DNA from: Apoda limacodes
Taxonomy: Eukaryota; Arthropoda; Insecta; Lepidoptera; Limacodidae
Direction: 5' to 3'
Length of the DNA stretch: 64,000 nucleotides
Assembly (NCBI GenBank): GCA_946406115.1
Contig: OX291557.1
Coordinates: 8,092,501-8,156,500, forward strand
Position numbers and translations under genes: made by a program. The notes under the pieces were generated by a model that saw nothing but the letters and a program-made list of their open reading frames with translations, was not told the origin of the DNA and ran no database searches. Every line of letters starts with the position of its first letter. Position 1 is the stretch's first letter. This document shows, one piece after another, positions 22,225-34,193 of this stretch.

Positions 22225-23045
22225 AACATTAATGTTAAGAGGGATCGAGGAAGAAATGCGAAAACAAAGACAAGATCTAGATAAAATGAAAGACAAAATT
22301 ATACAGGACGTAAATACAAATGTGAATAAAAAATTTGAGAATATAGAAACAAAATTTAATAATCTGGAAAAAAAGATTGTAGAGCAATAAAATAGTATTG
22401 ACAGAATGGAGCAACAGATGAAAAAGAAAAATATATTATTCTTTGGAGTTGAAGAAAATTAAAAATCTTACCACGAATTAGAGGACACCGTACTAAAAAT
22501 TATAATAGAAAAAATTAAAATACCATGCGAGAGGCGAGACATAGAGTCAGTAAGAAGAATTGGTAAGCATAAGGAAAACATAAGACCTATAATGGTGACT
22601 TTTTGTACCATGGGCTTGAAGATCAGAGTATTAAAAAATAAAAAAACATTTAGAAGACGCAGTGATTCTAAAGGAAGATTTCACTCCAAAAATTCTTCAA
22701 AAAAGAAAGGAATTACAAGCAGAATTTAAACTTAGACAAGAAAATGGAGAAAAGGTTGCTCTACGTTACGACAAAAGCATGCACCAACGTCCGTCTCTAC
22801 CACCACTATCGCATCAGAGTATCTCCATACCCGAAACCAGAAAAGGAAACAATACACATCTCCAAAAACCGAAATTACAAATGCGAATGCAAAGAAAAAT
22901 AAAACAATTAAATCATACATGCAAACTAGCACTGCTCCGCTGGCAGGTGCCTCAGTACAAAATAGAAGCGACCCTGATATTAATAAACAATTGGAATAGC
23001 AACGAAGAAAGGCCTCTCTCCACAATTCAAAAGTAAAATACAATA
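22225..23045 (+). pseudogene. RTE-type LINE ORF1, broken
   Basis: The frame from 22232 reads LRGIEEEMRKQRQDLDKM and continues as a charged coiled coil with stops at about 22389 and 22461. Then come KNILFFGVEEN and CERRDIESVRRIGKHKENIR, then GLKIRVLKNKKTF. A frameshift near 22650 leads to DAVILKEDFTPKILQKRKEL and LRQENGEKVALRYDK. This is the layout of an ORF1 nucleic-acid-binding protein of a lepidopteran non-LTR element: coiled coil, then an RRM-like core. Several stops and at least one frameshift make it inactive. It directly precedes the endonuclease-RT frame in the same orientation. Confidence 0.75.
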
Positions 23046-23149
23046 AAAAATAAACGAAACATAACTCTCCCACTACGGTTGGTCACCGAGGCAGTTGTAG
23101 ACCACCACCCTCCATCACACAACAAAAATACACTGACGCCAGTCGTATA

Positions 23150-25680
23150 TACATATGTACATTGAATGTCAGATCCCTAGTTGGGAACGGCCGACAAGAA
23201 GAGCTCGAATACTCCCTACAAAATATTACATGGGATGTGTTGGGCCTGTCTGAAATAAAAAAAGAAGGAACACACATAATAGAGTATGAAAACTACATAT
23301 TTTTACATACTGGAAAGAAAAGCGGAAGAAACGGCGTAGGATTCTTAGTAAAAAAGGGTTATGGATCGAGAAATGACAGAAGAAAGATCCTTATTGATTT
23401 TTTTCTAGAAAACCAACTCTATATTGCTAATACTCACTTTAAGAAAAAGCTCAAATACAAGTGGACCTGGCGATCACCAAATAATAAAACAACAAATGAA
23501 ATCGATTTTATCATTATGAGAAGTCATAAAACCTACACATCCGACAGATCACAGATCAGTACGTGCAACGGTTACAATGACAACAAAACACATAATAGAA
23601 AGTCTTTTTTCCAAAGTAATGTATCTGGACTGTTACCACTCGAGCGACACGCACTACAATATTACTTTCAGCTTACTATAACAAAATTAAAAACGACAAA
23701 GACAATACAAAGAACATATGACAACTCGGTAAGCACAATAAAACACAGTGTCACCGAAATTCTGAAAAGAACTGAGAGAAATAGAATAGAGTATATAGTA
23801 ATGGGTAAGACTAAAACAATGATTGAAGAAAGAAAAACTCTCATGGAAAAACCCAACAAACCAAATCTGAAAAATTACAACTCAAACAACTATATAGAAA
23901 AATCCGATACCAAATTAAAGTAGATAAAGAAAATTATAAAATGAGAATAATTGAAGAAGAATTAAATACAAGAAGGTCTGTAAAACGAGGTAATAGAAGA
24001 ATAAATAACACAAAGTTATGAATACAAACTCTAAAAAATAAAAATGGATCGAAGGCAACAAACAGAAATTACATCTTGGCTATCGCAACAAAATTCTACA
24101 AAGACCTTTATAGTACGAAAGAGCTAGAGAAAAACTTGTATCAACAAAAGGGGACTGAACCAGAAATACCTACTATTTTAGAAAGTGAAGTGAAACATGC
24201 CATAAAGAACCTTAAATCTATGAAAAGTCCAGGGAAGACAACATAATAAATGATGTTCTCAAAGCACTGGTAGAGCAGCTGTCTCCTCTCTTAACAAGGC
24301 TATTTAATGAAATCATTACCCAACAGATAATACCTGAACAGTGGGAAACTTCGATAATAACTTTATTGTACAAAAAAGGGGACCCACTTAATATAAATAA
24401 TTATCGGCCGATCAGTTTACTTCAATCTATATACAAACTATTTACAAATATACTCTTGAATAGAATGAAAAGACAATTAGAGTTCCAACAGCCAAGAGAA
24501 CAAGCTGGGTTTAGAAGCAGATACTCTACAATAGACCATATATTTACTTTGCGCCAGGTGATGGAAAAGTACTAGAATATCGAAAAACACTCTACATAGC
24601 CTTTGTTGACTATTCTAAGGCATTTGATTCAGTTATTCATAACGGACTCTTGGTACTCACAGTCTTGGTAGAGCAAGGAATAGAGCATAAGTACATAAAA
24701 ATACTTCTTGAAATCTACAAAAGAAGTAAAGCTACTGTCAAACTTGAGAAGAAAGGAAAGTCTTTCGATATAAAAAAGGGGGTAAGACATGGAGATCTGG
24801 TCTCTCCAAGTCTGTTTAACTCTCTTCTGGTGCAAATATTTAGAAGACTTAAGTGGACTGGCCTTGGTATAAATATAAACGGCGAATTCTTAAATCACCT
24901 GCGATTTGCGGATGATATTGTCATAATAACAGAGAGCCACAGTGATCTCCAATTCATGCTAGAGTCTCTCGATGAACAAAGTAAAAAATGCGGACTAGAA
25001 ATGAACCCTGAGAAAACTTGTATTATGACTAATGGAACCAAAGAAAATATCTACATTAGTAAAAAACCCATTAGCGTGGACCAATATACTTAGGCCAAAA
25101 CATTTCATTTTAGAGTCACTGTGCGGAAGAGGTAGAAAGGCGAATTAGGAAGGCTTGGAGTGCATACTGGTCTCTCAAACATATCTTCAAATTAAAGATG
25201 AAAATAAACCTCAAGCGAAAGGCCATGGACTCGGTTGTAACTCCTACACTACTCTACGGATGCCAATCTTGGAACATTACTAAAAATGTTATCCACAAAA
25301 TACAAACCTTCCAAAGATCCGCTGAAAAGAGTATGTTGGGATTAAAACTAAGAGACAGAGTTAGGTGTAGACATCCGCAACAAAACTCAAATTTCAGACG
25401 CAGCTACAATGGCCTGTCGCCTTAAATGGCGTTGGGCTGGACACACGGCGCGAACCACAGATAACAGGTGGTGTGAGAGGATGCTACACTGGTACCCACG
25501 AGACGAGCGCCGCCCTCCCGGACGTCCACGCCACCGCTGGGCGGACGACATCACCGCCGTCGCCGGGGCCACCTGGACGCGCACATCACAAGACCGACTG
25601 GCATGAAATGAGATGGAGGAGGCCTATGTACAAAAATGGACGTCCCAAAACCAAAACAAAAGTATTATTTAGAATTTAAT
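23150..25680 (+). pseudogene. RTE-type LINE ORF2 (endonuclease + reverse transcriptase), broken
   Basis: Would copy the element's RNA into the genome. The endonuclease starts TLNVRSLVGNGRQEELEY and WDVLGLSEIKK, then jumps from GRNGVGFLVKK straight to GYGSRNDRRKILIDFFLE; the part that should carry GDFN is missing. It resumes with YKWTWRSPNNKTTNEIDFI. RT blocks follow: LYKKGDPLNINNYRPISLL, REQAGFRSRYSTIDHIF, a frameshift near 24570, AFVDYSKAFDSVIHNGLL, then KGVRHGDLVSPSLFN and RFADDIVII (catalytic ADD kept). A break at about 25090 disrupts the QYT-YLGQ site. The C-terminal region has TPTLLYGCQSWNI and the RTE signature WRWAGHTARTTDNRW ... GRPRHRWADDI. Several frames are needed, so the copy is dead. 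Confidence 0.85.
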
Positions 25681-25830
25681 ATTGACATGTAAATGAATGA
25701 TTTTAAATTTTTTATTTAATTTGATGCATGATAAGAATTTTATTTTATTTTATTATTTCATATGACGATTTTCAACTCTGTTTTTTGGGAAATTAAAAGG
25801 CTTTTTTATTTATTTTATTTTATTGTACTT
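25681..25830 (+). mobile_element. 3' UTR and T/A-rich tail of the RTE-type LINE
   Basis: Follows ORF2 directly. It ends in repeated TTTTA-type units (25795-25825), a normal end for such elements. Confidence 0.6.
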
Positions 25831-25945
25831 ATTTTTTAATGTATTTTTAAATTAAATCCGATCACTAGCGCCCACCCGCGACTTCAACTGCTTGTAATAT
25901 CGTTTTCTTGTATCATTGAAACACAGATATTAATGTAAATATCGA

Positions 25946-26215
25946 TCAAGGGCGAGTCGGATTCGCGCATAAAGGGTTCCGTACCATTATCTTTAAAAAC
26001 GGGGGGGAAAAAATCACGTTTGTTGTATGGGAGCCACTATAAATATATTTTTTTTTAGATTCTATTGTGATAGCGGCAACAAAAATACATCTTCTGTGAA
26101 AATTGCAACTTTCTTACTATCACGGTTCATAAGATACAGCCTGGTGACAGACGGACAGCGGAGTCTTAGTAAAAGGGTTTTTACCCTTTGGGTACGAAAC
26201 CCTAAAAAGTAAATT
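25946..26215 (+). repeat. dispersed repeat ending in GGTACGAAACCCTAAAAA
   Basis: GGGCGAGTCGGATTCGCGCA, AAGGGTTCCGTACCATTATC, AGATACAGCCTGGTGACAGA and TTTGGGTACGAAACCCTAAA follow in order, as in the copy at 29870. The two open frames on opposite strands here are incidental. Confidence 0.8.
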
Positions 26216-26724
26216 GTACATGTATCAATAATAATCACTGAAAGTTTCAGCAAAATCCATTCAATCGTTTAAACTCTACATAATTATATCCAGATAAATC
26301 ACCCATTTATACTTTGGAGTCACGTAAATATTAAAATTACAGAGAGATCCAATGTTATTTATATATTTGCATAGATTACATCCACATTTGTTTGGCTGTC
26401 GTATTTGTAGGTGTAGCAAAAATAATCCCACCCACACCCGTGGAATATTAAATCATAGGTAGGTACTCAGATAATTATAGACTGTATATTCAAACAGATA
26501 TCACACAGTATATTAAATCATCGCAGTACGATTCCTCATCATAGATAATCTTATTCTTGTCTACATTTTTTGTTAATCTACTAGGAACTAATAAATATTT
26601 TTGTAATTTTTCTTACTATTTGTGTACTCTACTCAAGGCTGAGCCGTTTGTCACTTGGGCCAGATTGTAGTGAGACATATCTCACGTCACCGCCCGGTTA
26701 CAATGATCTTCATCACGAAATTAC
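26216..26724. other. no gene recognised
   Basis: AT-rich. Confidence 0.5.
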
Positions 26725-26795
26725 ATTACCGCTGCGCTGATACTACTGAAACTTAATTACATTACCGCTGCGCTGATACTACTGAAATTTGTTAC
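26725..26795. repeat. short direct duplication (38 bp)
   Basis: ACATTACCGCTGCGCTGATA with CTACTGAAA appears twice in tandem, nearly unchanged. Confidence 0.8.
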
Positions 26796-26989
26796 TGTAA
26801 AACTGAGTTTTCGTTGTAATAAAAGTAATTAGATGACTTGTCAAGGTAAAAAATTGTGGCCTTGTTGTTTTTGTTTTTAGTAGATGGAAAAAATGTTTAT
26901 TACGTCTTAGATATGTTTTAGAGGTATGCCAAAGATTTGCTCGCGACTTTATCCTTTTTTATTTACAACACAATGTTGTAAATAAAAAA

Positions 26990-27388
26990 AACTCGCGCAC
27001 CGAGGGTTCCGTACAAATTATTATGTGTAGATAGTTTATCTATCTATTATATTAAGTTTTTGGATTCGGTCCTATTTGTGATGTAACACCTTGCTTCTTG
27101 CCAAATTCCGTGATTCTAGGTCAACGGGAAGTACCCCATAGGTTTTGATTTGTTTATGCCACGAAAAATGACCGTATTTTGGTAATATATTTTTATTGCA
27201 TAAGAAGCTTGTTTCTTTACAAGTTCAAGTAAACATAGACTGTTTGGCATTAATTTGAACTTGATACCTCCCCTCCACCCGTTCCTGAGAAAAAGGGTCT
27301 TGACATACGGACAGTCAGACAGACGGACAACAAAGCGATCCTATAAGTGTTCCTTTTTTTCTTTTAAGGTTCGGAACCCTAAAAAATA
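26990..27388 (+). repeat. GGTTCCGTACA...GGTTCGGAACCCTAAAAA repeat
   Basis: Begins CTCGCGCACCGAGGGTTCCG and ends AAGGTTCGGAACCCTAAAAA, with a GACATACGGACAGTCAGACA tract before the end. The middle differs from the copy at 29870, so it is a related subfamily or a chimera. Confidence 0.65.
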
Positions 27389-28338
27389 AACCTATGTATA
27401 TTTTGATTTTTTTTCATCATATTATGTTTTTCCTATTTCAAAATCTTAGGCAAAAAACATCTATTTAAAGAATACGTTACTCCCAATTTAGAGTTTTTCA
27501 TTGTAAAAAAGGATCGAAATACAAAAACCTCTATTTATTTCTATCCTAACAGTTTTATCCCATACAAGCTTCAGTGCACTAAATGTCTATACTGACCTAG
27601 GTAAAAAGTAATTTTGCCACACATTATGCGTAAATTATTATCAAATATCTCCATTTGCCCTCACAAAGAGCATATATTCATAAAATCATGTCAGTGAATA
27701 ATTAAATAACCAGGGTTTTTGTTGGTTACATACATTTAATTAATTTATTAAAAACTGGTTATATAGGTAATAATGATCTGGCAATTTAAGGATAAATATA
27801 TTTTTGCGGCTAAAGTCAGTAGCGAAATCACAAAAGTTGTCGACTTAGATTATTTAGATTCTAACAACAAATTTTCTGTATTATTTTGTAATTTTTCGCT
27901 GTGAGCTCTGACTTAGCACTTACTTCTTGCGTATTAGCACGTTATTGATATTAAACCAGAAAATATTTATGCATTAGGTATATTATTAGAATGAAGCCAT
28001 TGACCGCTAATTCATAGCACGTAAACCATTTTACCAGAATCAGTACGACAAGAATATTTTCTAGGTTGATTTGCGTAGGCGATATTAAATGCGAGATTTC
28101 TGGCACAACGCTCTCATTGAACCTGTATGAAGACAGGAGGATATATTCCTTTTCATTACCTGGAGGAATATGATATTGAAAGAATCGGACAAGTACGCAA
28201 ATTTTGCAAATCCCAATAAACTTAGCTCCATCACATAGCTTTTTCGCTATGCAAGCCGCGTTCTACAGAGAGAACTAACTGCGCATAGATTATTAAGCTA
28301 ACACTTATGTGTTATATATTATGTAATATGTAATGTAG
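27389..28338. other. no gene recognised
   Basis: AT-rich, no coding signal. Confidence 0.5.
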
Positions 28339-28366
28339 TGTTATATATATATATATATATATATAA
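28339..28366. repeat. (TA)n microsatellite
   Basis: An uninterrupted run of TA. Confidence 0.9.
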
Positions 28367-28399
28367 GAACAGAAACATGTTATTCAAAAAACACAACAA

Positions 28400-29868
28400 T
28401 AAAAACATAATTTCAAACCACGTATCTATATGAAATTAAAGGAAATAGATTTAGTTAATCTGTTATTTAAAGATATTATGAAAAATCGGAAACAACATTG
28501 AATACAGTGTGTGTCAACCTAAAAAAAAATGTCTTGTGTGGAGATTTTAATATTGATATTTTAAAACACAACAATCGCACGTTAGATTTAAAGTACTTTC
28601 TTTTACATCACAATCTCCACATTGAATTAAAGCAACCCAATAGGCCAAGTAGTAAAACATGCACCGGCAATGTTGCACATAATCAAAAACAGAGATGTGA
28701 AAGCAAAATAATAGCCTTTTTGAAATCATACTGAAAGAGATTTAAAAAGATTGCTAAATTAACATAAAAAGGACTTAATGATCATTGTGTCAAGTCTGCT
28801 CAAAATAAGTCAAAAGCAACTTGGCAAATAAATAATAGTATCAAAACAGTCTACCCAAAACAACCCTTACTGATAGTAGAAAAAGATGATGGTATAGTAT
28901 CAAACCTAACGAAATCGCAGATGCTTGTACCGGTTACTTTGTTAATAAAAGAGAGAAGATAAGTTATCAAGTGGCAGAAGCAAAAACTATATCACTTGTC
29001 AGTTCCAATCAATGTTCATGTTTCCTGTAACAGAAAATGATGTAGCAGGAATAATTAAAACATTAAAGAACACAAATAGTGTCGGACACGATGGAATTGC
29101 AACAAAAATGATAAAATATGTAGCTCCAGAAATAACTTGTGTCTTATGTTATATCATAAACATGTGTATCGAAGACGGATTTTTTCCAGAAAAACTTAAG
29201 ACAGTAATTATAAAAACTCTTTTTTAAAAAATAGTAGAAAACTCAAAGCAATATAAGCCTATTGCTAAAGTATCAGTTTTTTCAGAAATCTTTGAAAAAC
29301 TGATTTATGAAGCTAATTATAATTATTTCACTTTGTTTAACATATTGTGTAATAAACAAAAAGGATTTGGAAGAAATTAAATCGATTATTATGGCTATCT
29401 CCTACTTTTTAAATTCAATTATGATGAACGTCGGTACAAAAATACAAATACAAGTATGTGCAATATATACAGACATGACCAAAGTATTTGACTTGGTAGG
29501 TTATAATATATTAATTATTAAATTTTATTATCAGGGCAGTGTAATAGGACCATTATTATTCTTATTATACATAAATGACTTTCCCGAAGCAGTTCATTCT
29601 CCAATGGTATTTTTTTCTGATGATAACAGAATCCTAGTACAATAAAAATTGAAATTATCAGAAAAATATTAACAAAGCACTAGCAGCAGCGGTAACTTGG
29701 CTTAATAATAAATTTAAAGAAGTCAAAAATGCAACGCTCTAGCCAACCCGATATTAAAGTATGCTATGAGGATATCAAACTATAAAATGTTCAGACAACT
29801 AAGTTCTTAGGACTCTTGATTGACTGTCAGTTAACGTGGAAGCCTGAAATAAAAGAAATATGTAAAAA
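28400..29868 (+). pseudogene. jockey/CR1-like LINE, endonuclease and reverse transcriptase, broken
   Basis: The end of the endonuclease is visible at 28540 (VLCGDFNIDILKHNNRTLDL, then HNLHIELKQPNRPSSKTCTG). RT block 1 follows at 29012: FPVTENDVAGIIKTLKNTNS, VGHDGIATKMIKY, then INMCIEDGFFPEKLKTVI. After a stop near 29226 come YKPIAKVSVFSEIFEKLIY and YTDMTKVFDLVGYNIL. The palm reads QGSVIGPLLFLLYINDFPEA, then MVFFSDDNRILVQ. The usual ADD is SDD here, and there are multiple stops, so the copy is inactive. The frame continues (KFLGLLIDCQLTWKPEIKE) up to an insertion at 29870. Confidence 0.8.
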
Positions 29869-29869
29869 A

Positions 29870-30258
29870 AATCGGCCAAGTGCGAGTCGGACTTGCGCAC
29901 GAAGGGTGCCGTACCATTATCTATAAAAATGGAAAAAAAACATTTTTGTTGTATGGGAGTATTTATTTTTAAAGTGAATATATAACTAAATATTCTGTGA
30001 ATATTCCAAGCGTCTACCTGTTGCCGTTATCCATATCGAGCAAAAACATTTGTTGTATGCCAGCCCCCTTAAATATTTTTTTTATTCTGTTTTGTAGTAT
30101 TTGTTGCCGATAGCAACAGAAATACATCTTATGTAAAAATTTCAACTGTCTTAGCATTACGGTTCATGAGATACAGCCTGGTGGCGGACGGACGGACAGC
30201 GGAGACTTAGTAATAGGGTCCCGTTTTTTAACCTTTGGGTACGGAACCTTAAAAACTA
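29870..30258 (+). repeat. GGCCAAGTGCGAGTCGG...GGTACGGAACCTTAAAAA repeat nested in a LINE
   Basis: Starts TCGGCCAAGTGCGAGTCGGA and ends TTGGGTACGGAACCTTAAAA. It holds AGATACAGCCTGGTGGCGGA and a GGACGGACAGCGGAGACTTA tract. It sits inside the LINE reverse transcriptase: WKPEIKE lies before it and the continuation (YALYNLSNKVNLEAV) after it. This is the fullest copy of the family in the window. Confidence 0.85.
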
Positions 30259-30877
30259 AGCAAACCCACATATATGCACTTTATAATTTGTCCAACAAAG
30301 TTAACCTAGAGGCAGTTATCGCATCTTATTAGGTTCCGTAGCATCAGTACTAAGATATGGAGTTATTTTCTGGGGCAATTCTACTGAAAGGGAATCATTA
30401 TTTAGAGCCCCAAAACGATGTATTAAAGCAATATATGGCTTTAAAAGTAAAGAAAATTGTTTTTCTCTTTCAAAGCATTAAAAATACTGACACTTCCCTC
30501 ACTGTATATTTTGGAAGTTTGTATTTTTGTTAAAGCTAATAGACCTGTCTCTTTTTGTAAAATGGTCGTTTTAAACGTACAAGAGCTCAACATTATTTTA
30601 AATTATGTGTTAAACAATGTAACACAACACACTTATTTACAATAAAATTCCCTATAAGATGAAAGAGGTTCTACTTTATTTTATTAAAAAAAAAAATTAC
30701 TACAATTTTTTAGACAAATGTTATTACACAGTCAAAGATTTCTTAAATGATTCTACATTGTTAATATAATTCGTTTTTTTTATTTATTTTTAGATTGTTA
30801 TGCTTACACGTAGTCATTTGTGTGCTCCTTTCATATTACCTATGTTTTTCTAAAAAATATATTGTATTGTATTGATA
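30259..30877 (+). pseudogene. jockey/CR1-like LINE, RT C-terminus and 3' tail
   Basis: Continues the element interrupted at 29870: YALYNLSNKVNLEAV, then SVLRYGVIFWGNSTERESLF, RCIKAIYGFKSKENC, and LKILTLPSLYILEVCIFVKA. These are the conserved C-terminal motifs of a jockey-like reverse transcriptase. The element ends with ATATTGTATTGTATTG at about 30857-30873, a short TATTG tail as expected for a LINE 3' end. Confidence 0.8.
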
Positions 30878-31835
30878 ACACTTATCATGAGCGTTGTTTA
30901 TCTATAGCATCAACACAGCATGATAAACAACTCCAAATGCCCGATTTTTAAGCTGGAAGGAAACCCTTCTATTTCGTCGCACCAGAGAATCCAACAGACC
31001 TGATTTTTATTAAAGGTGTAGCTAAAAGGACAGAGAAAAAATAGGAATAGGATACTTTTAACCGAATCGAGGAGTTCCTACTTCCTACCTACGGAAAAAT
31101 CTTTTTTTTTTTAGTTGAAACTGCGGGTGCCATTCCTCTGCAGATGCGACGGGATAATGTGGAATAATTTAATTTCGGTTAATCAAGAACTGTTTTTACG
31201 TGTAGGAATCCCACGGTAAGACCAAAATATGCGCGGGCGCGGTATTATTAAAGATTTTTATAAAAAATTAAATGTGTATGCGAATTCAAATCAATCTACC
31301 TTTATTTTTGTCGCTCTGTGAGTCTGCAAAAATAGAAACCCACTTTAATTTGGCAATACCCTGAGTTTAGGGGCCGCTGAGACATTCCGGTATGTCCCTC
31401 GCGTCCCTTGCCCATCACTAGGCTATTTTAATACCAAGATGTTTCTGCCAGGTATGATTATATTATGTCGTCTGACCGAACAAAAGCGCGTTGGATGAAA
31501 TTTTGCTGCCTTTTGTTCTCAAACACAAGCACTAGATTGATAAGTATAGAGGCCCATAGAGAGAAGTAGGTAATTCAGACGACTGCTATCTCTTACTATC
31601 TTTGTTTCTAATTACGTTGCCTACTTGTTATTCAATGAATTTCTATAATTGTGTCATAGTTGGTCCGTTGAGTAAAGTCTCGAAGTTTCCTGTGTGGGTG
31701 GGTTTTCAGCCGCACTGATTAACCCCTTCGGGGAATAAAAGTCGTAACGTAAATGCATGTTTTAAGTTTCTCCTTATAATCAGATTAAAGGACAAATTTA
31801 TTTTTGTAATATTCTTTTTAATTCTTCCTAATATT
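30878..31835. other. no gene recognised
   Basis: No motif-bearing frame. Confidence 0.5.
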
Positions 31836-32160
31836 ATAAAATCTTACTTAAATTATAAATGTGAAAGTTTGTAAGTTTGTTACTTTATCACCTCACAACG
31901 GAACATCCAATTGAGCTAAATTGTAGGGCTAAGATAGTTGAAGAGATGGAGAATGAAATAGGCTACTTTTATCCCGGACAATTTAAAAGTTCCCGAGGGA
32001 ATACCTATAACAGACTTCCACTTCCACATCTGCTTTCGCTATAGCTACAATTATAGCTTTCTATAGCAAAATTCTTAGTGTAATCAAGGAGTTGCCGTAG
32101 GAATCTCACGCGGATAACTAAATTAAGGGCGGGCGGAGACGCTGCTGTAGCATAAAACCT
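31836..32160 (+). mobile_element. RTE-like repeat (subfamily shared with 58080-58465)
   Basis: ATTATAAATGTGAAAGTTTG, TCACAACGGAACATCCAATT, GAGCTAAATTGTAGGG, TAGGCTACTTTTATCCCGGA and GGGCGGGCGGAGACGCTGCT in order. The second copy is at 58.1 kb. Confidence 0.7.
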
Positions 32161-32469
32161 TTGTAGGTGGGAGCCGACCTCTACAATGCTTTACTTTTAA
32201 TTTTTACTTGCATTTTGGCCTAATTATCAAATTCAAAATTATTTTTTAATAGGAATACTGACTCTTGTTTGTTTTAAGTTAGTCAGTTTTTACGATTTTT
32301 GAGAACTAACAACATTGTTTAGATTCTATTTTTTGTAGGCCCATTTTAGACCTCTTCAACCTAATCTTTATTTACTAATAAAATTACAAGTGCTCCTACA
32401 AGAATCTTTTCTATACATATAATAAAATGGTAGGAAAGTCAAAACTGTACATTGAATATTTTTTTTAAA
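32161..32469. other. no gene recognised
   Basis: AT-rich. Confidence 0.5.
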
Positions 32470-32962
32470 GAATACTTGGGGTGTGATCTACAATCGATAC
32501 CAAAAATAAAGTTTTTAGAATTTTTGTCTGTTTGTCTGTATGTATGTTCGGGCTAACTCAAAAAGTACTGCATGGATTTACTTCAAATTTGGCACGAATA
32601 TTATTAAGAAGTCGGGTCAACATATAGGCTACACATTTTCACGCTATCACCTACGGGGAACGAGCAGTGAACCTGTATTTCTTTAACGCATTCTGTAACA
32701 ATGTGTAATCTAACGACGCATATTTGACTTGCTTCTTAATTATTAATTATTCTACTCACATATAGCCATTTATTTTATTTAAAAAAAACGTGTATAGTCA
32801 TAACTTAGATGCGTTACAATTTTTCACCATATAAAATGTTTCCTATTTGCTAAATAGATGGTTTTGGCGTCGAATTAGATCGCGCTATGGTTTTGTGCAC
32901 AAAAAGTGATGTTATAGTATAGCGTTCTCGCAGACGACGTTGCGGGCAGCAGCTAGTCTTAA
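32470..32962 (+). mobile_element. RTE-like repeat, diverged
   Basis: TTTTTGTCTGTTTGTCTGTA, TTCGGGCTAACTCAAAAAGT, ACTTCAAATTTGGCACGAAT and the ending ACGTTGCGGGCAGCAGCTAG are the expected landmarks. The middle is AT-rich and unmatched. Confidence 0.6.
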
Positions 32963-33394
32963 ATATATCACAATATGTCGTGGATTCGGGAGACGAGGAG
33001 TCCGTCCGCGGCGTGATACTGCTAAGTACGAGGAGCTCGAGGCCCAGTGACATTAGTCATTCGGAGTCGTCATGTGATGCCTATGTCTATGTTAAGCAAC
33101 TTCGGGCGTAGGTAATATGTGACATATTTTTTCAATAAAAAAAGCATTTTTTTGGGAAATAGGTATCCGAATGTGGGCATAGGACCGTGCGTATATAGGT
33201 ATCGAGTGTGATTGGCGGGTGTGCGCAGGAAGGCTGTTGCTTTAGCGTATCTATTTTACATACGTACCTATACAAACCCAGGACAACCTTTCGCTTTAAT
33301 AGCATAATTATGCATTTTATAATTTTACATATAGGTACACAGATATTTAATCTAATTATATCTATATATTATATTTATACATAGGTGATATACT
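32963..33394. other. no gene recognised
   Basis: No recognised signal. Confidence 0.5.
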
Positions 33395-33963
33395 ATCTAA
33401 AATTTGGTCTGGTGGTCGTCACTAACAATTAGCTTCGTGGATTCATAACAAAATTCCAATGGCCACCTACCAGTTTCTTCATTAGGCCCTAGATAACATA
33501 TGACCAGACTACTTTGTGACAAATCAAACGAGCCCTTACTCTATGGGGCAGCTTCATTTGGTTTGTTCCTGTAACTACCTTCCGGTTCTATTATCAGACC
33601 CTGGATATCATCTTAAACCAGAGTACCTACTTGTCACGGCAAATCGAACAAGCCTTGATGGAATCGCGCCGTTTTATTACATAGTTTCTATGGCCACTTT
33701 CCAGCTCTTTCATCAGATCAGCTCCAGAGTACCATGTTATTGCATTGTCACCGAAATTATATTTAAGTACTTGCTTTTTCCCGCGGTTCTACCTGGTTTA
33801 TCGGTGTAGGATTTCAATGGCAAAACTCAATTGCAGAAAGAAAACCTAATCACGGGATTCAAACTATCTTCATGCCAAATTTCATCTAAATCGGAACAGT
33901 GGTTAAGCCTTGAAGAGGTAACAGACAGACAGAGAGAGTTACTTTCACATTCATAATACTAGC
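33395..33963 (-). mobile_element. RTE-like repeat with diverged internal tandem units
   Basis: On the minus strand it runs from the TCTGTCTGTTACCTCTTCAA end (33910-33930) toward 33395. Inside, a unit of about 118 bp occurs about 2.5 times: CCAGTTTCTTCATTAGGCCC, CCGGTTCTATTATCAGACCC and CCAGCTCTTTCATCAGATCA mark the copies. The open frame at 33516-33809 is incidental. Confidence 0.6.
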
Positions 33964-34193
33964 TTTTGCCCGCGGATCCACCCGCCCTAAATTCGCCCTA
34001 AACTCTTCAATTATTATAAAAAAAATCGACTCACACTTGACGTTTTTAAGTAGCCTATGTCCTGTCCCTGGACTCAAACTATCTCCATGCCAAATTTCAT
34101 CTTAATCGGTACAGCAGTTTAAGTGTGAAGAGGTAACAGACAGACAGACAAACAGGCAGAGTAACTTTCGCATTATAAATATTAGTATGGATA
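33964..34193 (-). mobile_element. RTE-like repeat, 3' part
   Basis: Reverse complement of the standard order, from ATCCATACTAATATTTATAA through AACTCTGCCTG and GAAATTTGGCATGGAGATAG to GGGCGGGTGGATCCGCGGGC. It lies head to tail with the copy at 33395. Confidence 0.8.

Noticed and set aside
22732..23073. Minus-strand frame of 113 codons
   Set aside because: Lies opposite the LINE ORF1/ORF2 spacer; hydrophobic composition is the complement of A-rich coding sequence.
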